Made by a program: the position numbers and the translations under genes. Positions 45,778 through 53,889 of a stretch of 64,000 nucleotides of DNA are shown piece after piece (position 1 is the first letter of the stretch; every line of letters begins with the position of its first letter). The stretch lies in NCBI RefSeq assembly GCF_010500895.1, contig NZ_JAAAWO010000002.1, positions 62,001 to 126,000 on the forward strand, written 5' to 3'. The notes under the pieces are model-generated. The model did no database searches and was not told the DNA's origin. It was given only the letters and a program-made list of their open reading frames with translations. This DNA comes from Alteromonas genovensis (GTDB lineage Bacteria; Pseudomonadota; Gammaproteobacteria; Enterobacterales; Alteromonadaceae).

Positions 45778-46572
45778 TTATTTCAATAAGGTAAAGTTCT
45801 TCCAGTTTATTTGAGTAGACAGCCGCATTTCTCTAATAGACAGTGCACGAGGTGATACGCGAGATTTGAAGTTCCAAGCATGACCCGAGCAAGCACTCGC
45901 CATGATGGTTTTCGTTGGTTTAAGAAGAGTTTTACTATTAAAAGCTCCGTAGTTTTCAAGTCCACTTTCACGAGACTCTTCATCTGAGCTTTCAATGGAA
46001 TGACTAGCCTGCTTATTTCTTCGATTCGCTTCCTGACTGTTTCCCCGATTGACTCCATCAACTGTAAACCAACCGTGTTTGTTCAGATGAACGACGTCAT
46101 CTACCAACATCGTTTTGTCGATAGCGTCTAATTCAAGGTGAATACCTTCAATGGTTTTAACTAAGACTGGAACAATTAACCCATAGTCGGCATGTTTTCT
46201 AAACCATTGCGCTGTTGCATCAGCATTCTGTGGTAAACGGGGCGCAGATTTTGGCTGCTTGGCGTACCAGCTTCCGTTATAGGTGTCGGTAGATAGTGGG
46301 GTGGGGTTGGTTACAAAATATCGAGCGACACTTCTAATATGATGAGGCAAGCCACCAATTCGGCGTTTAAGGATAGACGCATTACTGATACCGCTGTGGG
46401 CAATAAACAAAAGTTCTCTTTCATATAGCGCCGTACACACTTCAGAAAACTGTGCGTGATTACCACCCAGCTCGCCTAAGTCGTTAAAAAAACCTGATTG
46501 TGTTTTTGGCGGATGACTGTTTGTGCTCACGTTAACATCGCGTTTTGACTGTCTCTGCACTAACCGTATCAA
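45778..46572 (-). CDS. Hypothetical protein of about 250-264 residues
   Basis: A long minus-strand frame without recognisable domains. Some segments look structured (LYERELLFIAHSGISNASILKRRIGGLPHHIRSVARYFV, WFRKHADYGLIVPVLVKTIEGIHLELDAIDKTMLVDD). A Ser/Asn/Glu-rich stretch follows, and the C-terminus SACSGHAWNFKSRVSPRALSIREMRLSTQINWKNF appears conserved in character. The start is uncertain: the frame begins at a TTG (46572), with GTG codons at 46560 and 46530. The same frame continues upstream beyond a double TAA stop at 46600-46605 as a low-complexity 71-codon frame. No operon partner is seen. I cannot assign a function. Confidence 0.5.
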   Translation of the reverse strand: MIRLVQRQSKRDVNVSTNSHPPKTQSGFFNDLGELGGNHAQFSEVCTALYERELLFIAHSGISNASILKRRIGGLPHHIRSVARYFVTNPTPLSTDTYNGSWYAKQPKSAPRLPQNADATAQWFRKHADYGLIVPVLVKTIEGIHLELDAIDKTMLVDDVVHLNKHGWFTVDGVNRGNSQEANRRNKQASHSIESSDEESRESGLENYGAFNSKTLLKPTKTIMASACSGHAWNFKSRVSPRALSIREMRLSTQINWKNFTLLK

Positions 46573-46811
46573 GAAACCTGCAAACTCGCTACTGCTCGCT
46601 TATTAATTGCTTAAGAAGTGACGAAAGAAGAAAGGCCTTTTACGAAACGTCTGGTCGGATTGCGGTTCAGGCGGCGGCTTAGCACGATGAGAATATTGAA
46701 CATACTTGATATTACTTTTTTCGAGAAAGTGAAATTGTCTGACTAGCACTAATAGCATTTTTATCAACATCAACGTCAGTATCAATATCAACATTCGTTC
46801 CACGTTGTTAT
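46573..46811. other. Upstream region of the hypothetical gene, low complexity
   Basis: The minus strand holds a TTG-started frame of 71 codons (46603-46818) whose N-terminal half is made of repeated TTGATR hexamers (LILILTLMLIKMLL). It ends in tandem TAA stops directly before the 45778-46572 frame in the same register. A small membrane peptide, a decayed 5' end or chance are all possible. Confidence 0.3.
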
Positions 46812-46835
46812 TTACCAATTTAATACTTTTGGTAA
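46812..46835. promoter_or_regulatory. TTACCAA...TTGGTAA dyad upstream of the alginate receptor
   Basis: Inverted half-sites TTACCAA (46812-46818) and TTGGTAA (46829-46835) are separated by 10 bases. They repeat the TTGGT/ACCAA theme found nearer the receptor promoter. Candidate site for the FadR-type regulator encoded at 61350. Confidence 0.35.
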
Positions 46836-46953
46836 GTTTTTTAAAAAGTTGTTGTTTTTCCTTCTGTTACTTTAATAGCAGTAAATTATTGGCCTCAGGG
46901 CCTATTTTTAAAAGGTTAAGTAAAACTCTACAGAAATTTACATTTAAAACAAC

Positions 46954-46966
46954 TTGGTATTACCAA
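46954..46966. promoter_or_regulatory. Candidate GntR/FadR-type operator TTGGTATTACCAA
   Basis: A perfect 13-base palindrome. It fits the TGGTnnnACCA pattern recognised by FadR-subfamily GntR regulators, and it lies 38 bases upstream of the candidate -35 box of the TonB-dependent receptor gene. Confidence 0.55.
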
Positions 46967-46999
46967 CTTTAGTCTTAAAACCGATTTTTGTTTGTATTC

Positions 47000-47032
47000 T
47001 TGGTTGACCAATGCCGTTTTTTGGCATAACTT
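47000..47032 (+). promoter_or_regulatory. Candidate promoter of the alginate receptor with overlapping dyad
   Basis: A -35 box TTGACC (47004-47009), 17-base spacer and -10 box TAACTT (47027-47032). The -35 lies inside TTGGTTGACCAA (47000-47011), a TTGGT/ACCAA dyad with a 2-base centre, so binding there would block RNA polymerase. Confidence 0.5.
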
Positions 47033-47151
47033 TGTGAACGCCTTGTGAACGTATTGTAAGTTTTTAACCGGCAGGGCATATGACGATGAAAAATAATTCT
47101 GTGATTCAGGTGGGTTAGAAACTCACTTTTCAATCCTTAAAGGAAACACAA

Positions 47152-50112
47152 ATGGGACACAAACTATCTAAGATTACACTTGCCGTGCTGTCAGCTACAT
47201 CACTCAATTTTGCCTCGATGGCCCATGCACAAGAGGCTGAAGAGCAAGGCAAGCAAGAAAAAGAAGTTGAAGTGATTGAGGTTTCAGGCATTCGCGCTTC
47301 ACTCGCAAGCGCCCTGAATGAAAAACGCTTCAGCAATAACTTAGTTGAAGTTATCGAGGCCGAAGATATTGGTAAGCTACCTGACCAAAACTTAGCTGAA
47401 GTCCTAGAAAATATTACTGGTATTCAAATTACGCGTTCTGCTGGTGTTGGTACTGGTGTACAAATTCGTGGTACAGACGCAAACAGAACAGAAATCAACG
47501 GTGTTTCAACAGTAGGTTCTGGCGCAGGTAGAAGTGGTATAAACTTCGAAGACGTGTCAGCTGCAATTATTGCGGGCCTTGAGGTAACGAAATCTCCAGA
47601 TGCGAAAACTATCGAAGGTTCAGTCGGTGGTACCATCAATTTAAAAACTATTCGTCCTCTTCAACTTACTGAAAGGCTTGCTGCCGTTCGTGTACAAGGC
47701 GAAAACAGTAGCCTTACAACAGACAGCACTTTCCAACCACGATTTTCCGGGACTTTCGGTGACAACTGGGAAAACGACAACGGTAAGTTTGGTGTAGTAA
47801 TAAGTGCAAGTTACGCAGAGCAAGATGTGACTGCATTCCGCCCACGTGCTGACCGAGACAACCTAGTAGCTACTGATAGTGGTTTCGCTAGTGCCCAGGC
47901 GTTCGACTTCCTTCCTATCCAGTTCTTTGTTCAAGACTACGATAACTTTGAATATGAAACTAAGAACTTCGTAGGTACGTTTGAGTGGGCGCCGAATGAT
48001 AATTCCAGAGTGTTCTTCGACGCAGTCATTAACGATCAAGAACGTCGTCAAGAAAGCTCACGCGTACAGGCTTCGGGCGTGAGTGCACTTAATGACATTT
48101 CAGTTCCTGATGAATATGAAACGGTTAACTTTGGTTCATTGGGTGGAAGGAACCTGGGTTCTATCGAAGCAGCTTTGCGTGGCGTTATTCCTGTAAACCT
48201 AGAGAATGATGATGACGATCCAAACCTTCGTTTCTCTAGCGATACAAACTCTCGTATCACCGACAGTAAAATATTCAGATTTGGTGGTGAGTGGCAAGGC
48301 GATAAGTGGAGCATCTTCACTGAAATCGCGTCATCTTCATCAGATACTACGACGCCAAGCTTTAATACTACGCTTAACTTTATTAACCCTAATGCGCCCT
48401 TAGACGCTGGTGGCGGTAACGATAACAGTGTGCCATTTGCCTATGATTTGTCTGGTGGTTCGCTAGCATTTGGAATCGCTGAGGGTGCAGACTTTGCGCC
48501 TACGTCATCACAGTTACTCGACCCTAATAATGTGGTACTGCGCGATGTCAACATTGGTCGAGATACAACTGAAAACTCTGAAGATGCATTTCGTGTTGAT
48601 GCGTCTTATTACATCGATTCAGTTATCACCTCAGTCGACTTTGGTTATCGATACAATAAATCTTCAAGCGTACGGGAAGATATTGGTACCAGCGTAGGTT
48701 TGCGTACCATGGACGACAGTCCTCGCGGTAGCCTGTTCGCTGACCTTCTTGTTGCTGGTCCAGACAACTTCAATGATGCTGATGGTCGTCAGTTATTCGT
48801 AAAAGACTTCCTTTTGATAAACCCAGAGTTAGTTGCATCAGACCCAGATGGCGTTTTAGCAACACTTCAGTCTGCATTGACGACCCATGGTTCTAGCAGA
48901 TCGTTAAGCCAACCGACAGCGTCATCATCTGGTTTCTTTGATATTGAAGAAGAGACTCATGCTCTTTATGCACAAGCGAACTTTGAATACGAAATGTTCC
49001 GCGGTAACTTTGGTCTACGCTATTTGCAAACTGACGTGACTTCATTAGGTAATTCAATTACTGAAGATGACGCCGGCAACGAGATAGTGTCAAGAGTGAC
49101 CAACAAAGGTGATTACGATTTCGTATTACCACGCCTTAATATCGTTGCAGACGTTACCGACGATGTGGTTGTTCGCTTCGGGGCAGGTAAAGATATCCGC
49201 CGTCCAAACTACAACGACCTATCTACGTCTGTGGTTTACAGCACAAGTCCTAACCCGAATGTAGCGATTGGTAACCCTGGCCTAAGCCCTGAAGAAGTGA
49301 CGTCATACGATTTATCAGCAGAATGGTATTTTGCAGAGGCTAGTGTCGTCAGTATCGGTATATTCCATAAAACACGTAAAGATCTGTTTGTTGACCAAAT
49401 TGTTAGCCCATTCGAAGATCCAACCACTGGCTTCCGTGACCTAACCGACCCTTGTGAAGGCGGCGGTATCTTCAACCCTATTGCAGACATCAACGTGTTT
49501 GGTCCTGATTTGGGAACGGGTGTGTGCGTAGGTACAGAAACTAAAGTTAACGACACGGGTGAAACAACGCAAAAAGGTATTGAATTTGCTGTTCAGTATG
49601 ACTTGTCAGGCTTTGAAAAAGAGCTAGGTTGGGCATCAGGTTTTGGTGTGTTGGCTAATTATACCATCCAAGAGTTCTCTGGTGGTGATACTGAAAACAG
49701 TGCGACCTCACGTGCCGCTAATGTATTTGCAGCAACAACGGGTAGCGATGAGGAAGTATCTGCAGTTCAGGGTTTACTCAACCTTTCTGAAAATGCTTAC
49801 AACTTCACGCTGTATTACGAAAAGTACGACTTTTCTGCACGCATGCGTTACACGTGGCGTGAAGCGTTCAGAACGGACGACTTCGGAAGTACTTCCAGCT
49901 TCCCTTGGGGCTTCCCGGCTGTTCAAGGGGATCGCGGCCAGCTTAACGCAAGCGTTACCTACACGGTGAACGAAAACTTAAACGTTGGCATTGAAGCGGT
50001 GAATTTAACCGAGTCAGAAGTTGACCAGTACTGTGTTAATGAAAATGCCGTTCTTTGTTTCCAAGGATTGACAGATCGCCGCATTACTGTTGGCGCAAAC
50101 TACAGATTTTAG
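47152..50112 (+). CDS. TonB-dependent receptor, likely for alginate oligosaccharides
   Basis: A 986-residue outer-membrane transporter. A signal peptide (ending AHAQ) precedes the plug domain (about 50-170: EVIEVSGIRASLASALNEKR, IGKLPDQNLAEVLENITGIQI, IEGSVGGTINLKT) and a 22-strand-type barrel that ends with the outer-membrane signature VGANYRF. The IRASLxxALxxKR plug beginning is typical of the large carbohydrate-linked receptors of marine gammaproteobacteria. Its place at the head of an alginate lyase cluster makes alginate oligomers the likely cargo, powered by TonB-ExbBD encoded elsewhere. It has a good ribosome-binding site (AAAGGAAAC), its own regulated promoter and a downstream hairpin, so it is probably transcribed alone. 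Confidence 0.88.
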   Translation: MGHKLSKITLAVLSATSLNFASMAHAQEAEEQGKQEKEVEVIEVSGIRASLASALNEKRFSNNLVEVIEAEDIGKLPDQNLAEVLENITGIQITRSAGVGTGVQIRGTDANRTEINGVSTVGSGAGRSGINFEDVSAAIIAGLEVTKSPDAKTIEGSVGGTINLKTIRPLQLTERLAAVRVQGENSSLTTDSTFQPRFSGTFGDNWENDNGKFGVVISASYAEQDVTAFRPRADRDNLVATDSGFASAQAFDFLPIQFFVQDYDNFEYETKNFVGTFEWAPNDNSRVFFDAVINDQERRQESSRVQASGVSALNDISVPDEYETVNFGSLGGRNLGSIEAALRGVIPVNLENDDDDPNLRFSSDTNSRITDSKIFRFGGEWQGDKWSIFTEIASSSSDTTTPSFNTTLNFINPNAPLDAGGGNDNSVPFAYDLSGGSLAFGIAEGADFAPTSSQLLDPNNVVLRDVNIGRDTTENSEDAFRVDASYYIDSVITSVDFGYRYNKSSSVREDIGTSVGLRTMDDSPRGSLFADLLVAGPDNFNDADGRQLFVKDFLLINPELVASDPDGVLATLQSALTTHGSSRSLSQPTASSSGFFDIEEETHALYAQANFEYEMFRGNFGLRYLQTDVTSLGNSITEDDAGNEIVSRVTNKGDYDFVLPRLNIVADVTDDVVVRFGAGKDIRRPNYNDLSTSVVYSTSPNPNVAIGNPGLSPEEVTSYDLSAEWYFAEASVVSIGIFHKTRKDLFVDQIVSPFEDPTTGFRDLTDPCEGGGIFNPIADINVFGPDLGTGVCVGTETKVNDTGETTQKGIEFAVQYDLSGFEKELGWASGFGVLANYTIQEFSGGDTENSATSRAANVFAATTGSDEEVSAVQGLLNLSENAYNFTLYYEKYDFSARMRYTWREAFRTDDFGSTSSFPWGFPAVQGDRGQLNASVTYTVNENLNVGIEAVNLTESEVDQYCVNENAVLCFQGLTDRRITVGANYRF

Positions 50113-50130
50113 AAGAGACACTGTAATCAA

Positions 50131-50160
50131 GGTTTGGCCTTTGTAAAAAAAGGTCAAACC
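50131..50160 (+). terminator. Hairpin downstream of the alginate receptor gene
   Basis: A 12-base stem, GGTTTGGCCTTT with AAAGGTCAAACC and one G-T pair, starts 18 bases after the stop. There is no T run after it, so it may act as an mRNA-stabilising end or a weak terminator. Confidence 0.55.
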
Positions 50161-50409
50161 ATTAACAGATAGCTATTAACACTCAGCCATCAAAATATGG
50201 CCATAAACATATAGCGGAGCAACCCGCCTAACGTTGCAATCATCACCACAGGTGATAAGCCGTAAATATCCCCTAAGGCGATTGTGACCTAGCGAGACGT
50301 AATTAGCATTGAAACTGGATACTCAAGCGTTCATTCACCAATGTAATAAATGTATGAATATCCTACCTTTACTAACTTTTTATTTACCAATATTTAAATA
50401 TAAATCTAG

Positions 50410-50443
50410 ATTGGTTGACAAATTGGTCTAATAAAAATAGACT
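50410..50443 (+). promoter_or_regulatory. Candidate promoter of the alginate catabolic operon with TTGGT sites
   Basis: -35 TTGACA (50415-50420), 17-base spacer and -10 TAGACT (50438-50443). ATTGGT occurs at 50410-50415 and again at 50422-50427, and ACCAAT at 50386-50391. The -35 context TTGGTTGACMAA is the same as at the receptor promoter. The remaining bases of the 492-base gap show no gene. Confidence 0.5.
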
Positions 50444-50604
50444 TTTGATATGTGCTTCCGGTTATCAATAAACACGATTATCCCGAAGGGGCTAAATCGT
50501 TAAGCAGTCTCTAGCGTTATTAAGAAAGAATTGTATTAACCAGTGAATAAACAAGACTTCACTGCTTAGAACTCAATACTAGTATCAAAATTTAGGAGTT
50601 ATTC

Positions 50605-51483
50605 ATGTCCAAACCAACGATCGGTTTTATCGGCCTAGGCCTTATGGGCGGCAATATGGTTGAGAACCTTCAGAAGAAAGGTTACTCAGTTACCGTAATG
50701 GATTTAAACAAAGACGCCGTTGAGCGATGTGTAGCTCGCGGCGCAAACACAGCGTCTTCGGGCAAAGAACTAGCTGAACAGTCAGAGATCGTGATGTTTT
50801 GTTTAACAACATCAGACATCGTTGAAAAAGTGGTATATGCAGAAGATGGTGTCTTAGCGGGTATGAAAGCCGGATCAGTATTGATTGACTTCGGTACATC
50901 AATTCCTGCTTCAACGCGCAAGATTGGCGCAGACTTAGCAGAGAAAGGCGCTGGTATGATTGATGCGCCGCTAGGCAGAACGCCTGCACATGCAAAAGAT
51001 GGCCTATTAAATATTATGGCGTCTGGCGATATGGAAACCTTCAACAAAGTTAAGCCGGTACTTGACGATCAAGGCGAAAATGTTTTTCACCTTGGTGCAT
51101 TAGGCGCAGGCCATACTACTAAGTTGATAAACAACTTTATGGGTATGACCACAGTATGTGCAATGTCACAGGCATTTGCAGTAGCTGAAAAAGCGGGTGT
51201 TGATAAACAGCAGCTTTTCGACATTATGTCTACAGGCCCGTCTAACTCGCCGTTTATGCAGTTTTGCAAGAACTACGCGGTAGACGATGTTAGCGACCTA
51301 GGCTTTTCTATTGCTAACGCTAACAAAGACCTTGGATACTTTTTAAAAATGGTAGAAGACCTTGGCACTGAGTCGAAGATTGCTGAAGGTTCATCTGCAA
51401 ACCTCAATGCTGCCGTCGATGCAGGGCTTAGCAACGGTAATGTGCCGGAAATTTTTGACTACTTCAAAACGCTAGCAAAGTAA
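50605..51483 (+). CDS. dehR: NAD(P)-dependent DEH reductase of the beta-hydroxyacid dehydrogenase family
   Basis: A 292-residue cytoplasmic dehydrogenase. The Rossmann start GFIGLGLMGGNMVENL is at residues 8-23, the substrate loop DAPLGRTPAHAKDGLL near 123, and the catalytic lysine in GAGHTTKLINNFMG near 173. The family includes 3-hydroxyisobutyrate and tartronate semialdehyde reductases. In alginate clusters such as that of Vibrio splendidus a member of this family (DehR) reduces 4-deoxy-L-erythro-5-hexoseulose uronate to 2-keto-3-deoxygluconate. Position at the head of the lyase operon supports that role. The ribosome-binding site AGGAG is ideal. Confidence 0.83.
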   Translation: MSKPTIGFIGLGLMGGNMVENLQKKGYSVTVMDLNKDAVERCVARGANTASSGKELAEQSEIVMFCLTTSDIVEKVVYAEDGVLAGMKAGSVLIDFGTSIPASTRKIGADLAEKGAGMIDAPLGRTPAHAKDGLLNIMASGDMETFNKVKPVLDDQGENVFHLGALGAGHTTKLINNFMGMTTVCAMSQAFAVAEKAGVDKQQLFDIMSTGPSNSPFMQFCKNYAVDDVSDLGFSIANANKDLGYFLKMVEDLGTESKIAEGSSANLNAAVDAGLSNGNVPEIFDYFKTLAK

Positions 51484-51621
51484 TAGCGAATCAAGGTAGA
51501 TGAGCGCTCGAGATAGAGTATTGTATCAAGAGCGCTACGTTCCACTATCCTCAAACCTAACATCGTTTCTGTAAAAAATATGACATTTTTATTTGCCGTC
51601 TCGATAAAGTAAGAGTGTGTT

Positions 51622-53889
51622 ATGCGATTAAGTACGGTCTATTTAGCAAGCTTATTATTCACAAGCGCTTCATTTCTCTCATTTTCTATTGATGCTGCCG
51701 ACTACGTTGTTTCCTCTCAAGAAGAATATAAAAACGTTTCAAGTAGTCTAACGCCTGGCGACACTATCATTTTAACGTCTGGTGTTTGGCAGGATTTCGA
51801 AATATTGCTAGAGGGTGAAGGTACGAGCGAGGCGCCAATCACCTTAAAAGCAGAATCAAAAGGTGATGTAGTATTATCGGGTAAGTCAAACTTAAGGCTG
51901 GCAGGGGAGCACCTCGTTGTTTCTGGTCTAGTGTTTAAGAATGGTTACACGCCAAGTAGCGCCGTTATTGCATTTCGCAAGAATAAAGAAAGTTACGCCA
52001 ACCACTCTCGCGTAACAGATGTTGTTATTGACAACTTTAACAATCCAGACAAGCAAGAATCCGATTATTGGGTTGCCCTTTATGGTAAGCACAACCGCTT
52101 CGATCACAATCACCTAGAGGGTAAGCGCAACAAAGGCGTGACGGTTGCTGTTCGTCTTAACTCAGAGGCCAGCCAAGAGAACTACCATAAAATAGACCAC
52201 AACTATTTTGGCTATCGTCCAACGTTCGGTTCAAACGGCGGTGAAACCCTTCGTATTGGAACCAGTCACTTCTCCCTCACTAATTCATACACGTTGGTAG
52301 AGAATAATATTTTCGAACAAACTAACGGTGAAGTAGAAATAATCTCTGTTAAATCTGGCAAAAATACGTTGCGCGGAAATGTATTTTTGTCGGCTAGAGG
52401 CACACTGACTCTTCGCCATGGCAATGGCAACATTGTTGAAAATAACGTGTTTCTTGGTAACGAGGTTGCACATACTGGTGGCATCCGCGTTATCAACAAA
52501 GATCAGGTGATCAGAAATAACTACTTAGAAGGCCTTAAAGGCTATCGCTTTGGAAGTGGCTTCACCATTATGAATGGCGTTCCCAATTCGCCAATTAACC
52601 GCTATCACCAAGTAGAAAACGCAACAATCACAAACAATACGTTCATCAACGTTGACCATATACATCTTGCAGCAGGCAGTGACGCCGAGCGAAGTGCAGC
52701 GCCTAAATCCACTATTTTTAAAAACAATGTGGTGTATAACCAAAACGACACACAGCCATTTTCTATTTTCGATGATGTTAGCGGTATTTCCTTTCGTGAT
52801 AACGTCACTAATACAGAGACTGCAAGCCCCATTGCGAGCGGGTTTGATAAGCAAAAGATTTCACTAAAAAGGGAGGGAAATGGGCTTTTTTACGCAAAAG
52901 GAATAGCTCAAGGTGTTGATGAATCTTTATCAGTTATAGACAAGGAAAGTGTAGGAACCTCCTACTATCCTAAAACGGTAGTCTCTGATGATTTCGATAC
53001 AGGAAATACCATCGCTGTCGAGGCTAGCGCAAAGGCGTTAAAAAATGCCATAGCAACAGCACAAAATGGTGATGTGTTAGAGCTCGCTGAGGGAGAGTTT
53101 GTTGTACCGTCTGTACTCTACATTGATGACGCTATCACTATTAAAGCGCGAAATTCGCAGAAAACCACCCTGTATTTTGAGCGCACTGCGCTATTTGAAA
53201 TTCGTGACGGGGGAAGCCTAAAACTAGAAGGCCTGGTTATCTCTGGTGCACAAAGCCCTGATTCCTCTGGCAACAGTGTGGTACGTACAAAGAAATGGGG
53301 CATGGTAAACAATTACCGATTCACACTAGCAAACACCATTGTGAAAGACCTTGATATTAACCACTCGTTCTCATTCTTTACCTCTGGAAAAGGGGCCTTT
53401 GCTGATGCAATAACCCTTTCTAATAATACTTTTACATCGGTTTCAGGAGATATTCTGCGCCTAGATAAAGAAATTGAAGATTATGGTATTTACAACGCTG
53501 AATACGTCACCCTTAAGCAAAATACATTTACAGATATAAAAGGTGGTGTACTTAAGCTGTATCGAGGTGGCACTGATGAAAGTACATTTGGCCCGCACTT
53601 GCTTATGACCAACAACGTGCTAAATAACGTGGGTAACGGTAAGCGCAACAAAAAAGGGGCTAGCGTGTTCTTACATGGTGTGCAGGTTACTGATGTACAG
53701 AGTAATGAGTTTATTCAATCAGGACCTCTTATCATTGACCACACGGTTGGTGAGCCTATCACTTCTGTAATCGATAATACGTTTACGGCGACACCGACAA
53801 TACAAATCCAAGAACTTCATGCCGAAGGACCACATACCGCAATACTAAAAAACAATATTGTTGCGGGAAAGGAAGCGAGTAACCTATGA
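51622..53889 (+). CDS. Two-domain PL6 alginate lyase (AlyGC-like)
   Basis: A 755-residue secreted lyase with a signal peptide ending in DAA. It consists of two parallel beta-helix halves (about 27-390 and 430-755), the architecture of AlyGC from Glaciecola. PL6 (chondroitinase-B fold) motifs in the first half are NGGETLRIGT (about 206), the Ca-binding acidic residues and Lys in NGEVEIISVKSGKNTLRG (about 233-248), and the catalytic Arg in TLTLRHGNGN (about 263). It cleaves alginate by beta-elimination. The AlyGC relatives act on G-rich chains from the end, but the mode here is inferred. Its stop overlaps the next start (ATGA, 53886-53889). Confidence 0.9.
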   Translation: MRLSTVYLASLLFTSASFLSFSIDAADYVVSSQEEYKNVSSSLTPGDTIILTSGVWQDFEILLEGEGTSEAPITLKAESKGDVVLSGKSNLRLAGEHLVVSGLVFKNGYTPSSAVIAFRKNKESYANHSRVTDVVIDNFNNPDKQESDYWVALYGKHNRFDHNHLEGKRNKGVTVAVRLNSEASQENYHKIDHNYFGYRPTFGSNGGETLRIGTSHFSLTNSYTLVENNIFEQTNGEVEIISVKSGKNTLRGNVFLSARGTLTLRHGNGNIVENNVFLGNEVAHTGGIRVINKDQVIRNNYLEGLKGYRFGSGFTIMNGVPNSPINRYHQVENATITNNTFINVDHIHLAAGSDAERSAAPKSTIFKNNVVYNQNDTQPFSIFDDVSGISFRDNVTNTETASPIASGFDKQKISLKREGNGLFYAKGIAQGVDESLSVIDKESVGTSYYPKTVVSDDFDTGNTIAVEASAKALKNAIATAQNGDVLELAEGEFVVPSVLYIDDAITIKARNSQKTTLYFERTALFEIRDGGSLKLEGLVISGAQSPDSSGNSVVRTKKWGMVNNYRFTLANTIVKDLDINHSFSFFTSGKGAFADAITLSNNTFTSVSGDILRLDKEIEDYGIYNAEYVTLKQNTFTDIKGGVLKLYRGGTDESTFGPHLLMTNNVLNNVGNGKRNKKGASVFLHGVQVTDVQSNEFIQSGPLIIDHTVGEPITSVIDNTFTATPTIQIQELHAEGPHTAILKNNIVAGKEASNL

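Noticed and set aside
48206..48697. Frames in other registers inside the TonB-dependent receptor
   Set aside because: They are shadows of a long gene with clear domain structure and lack their own start signals.
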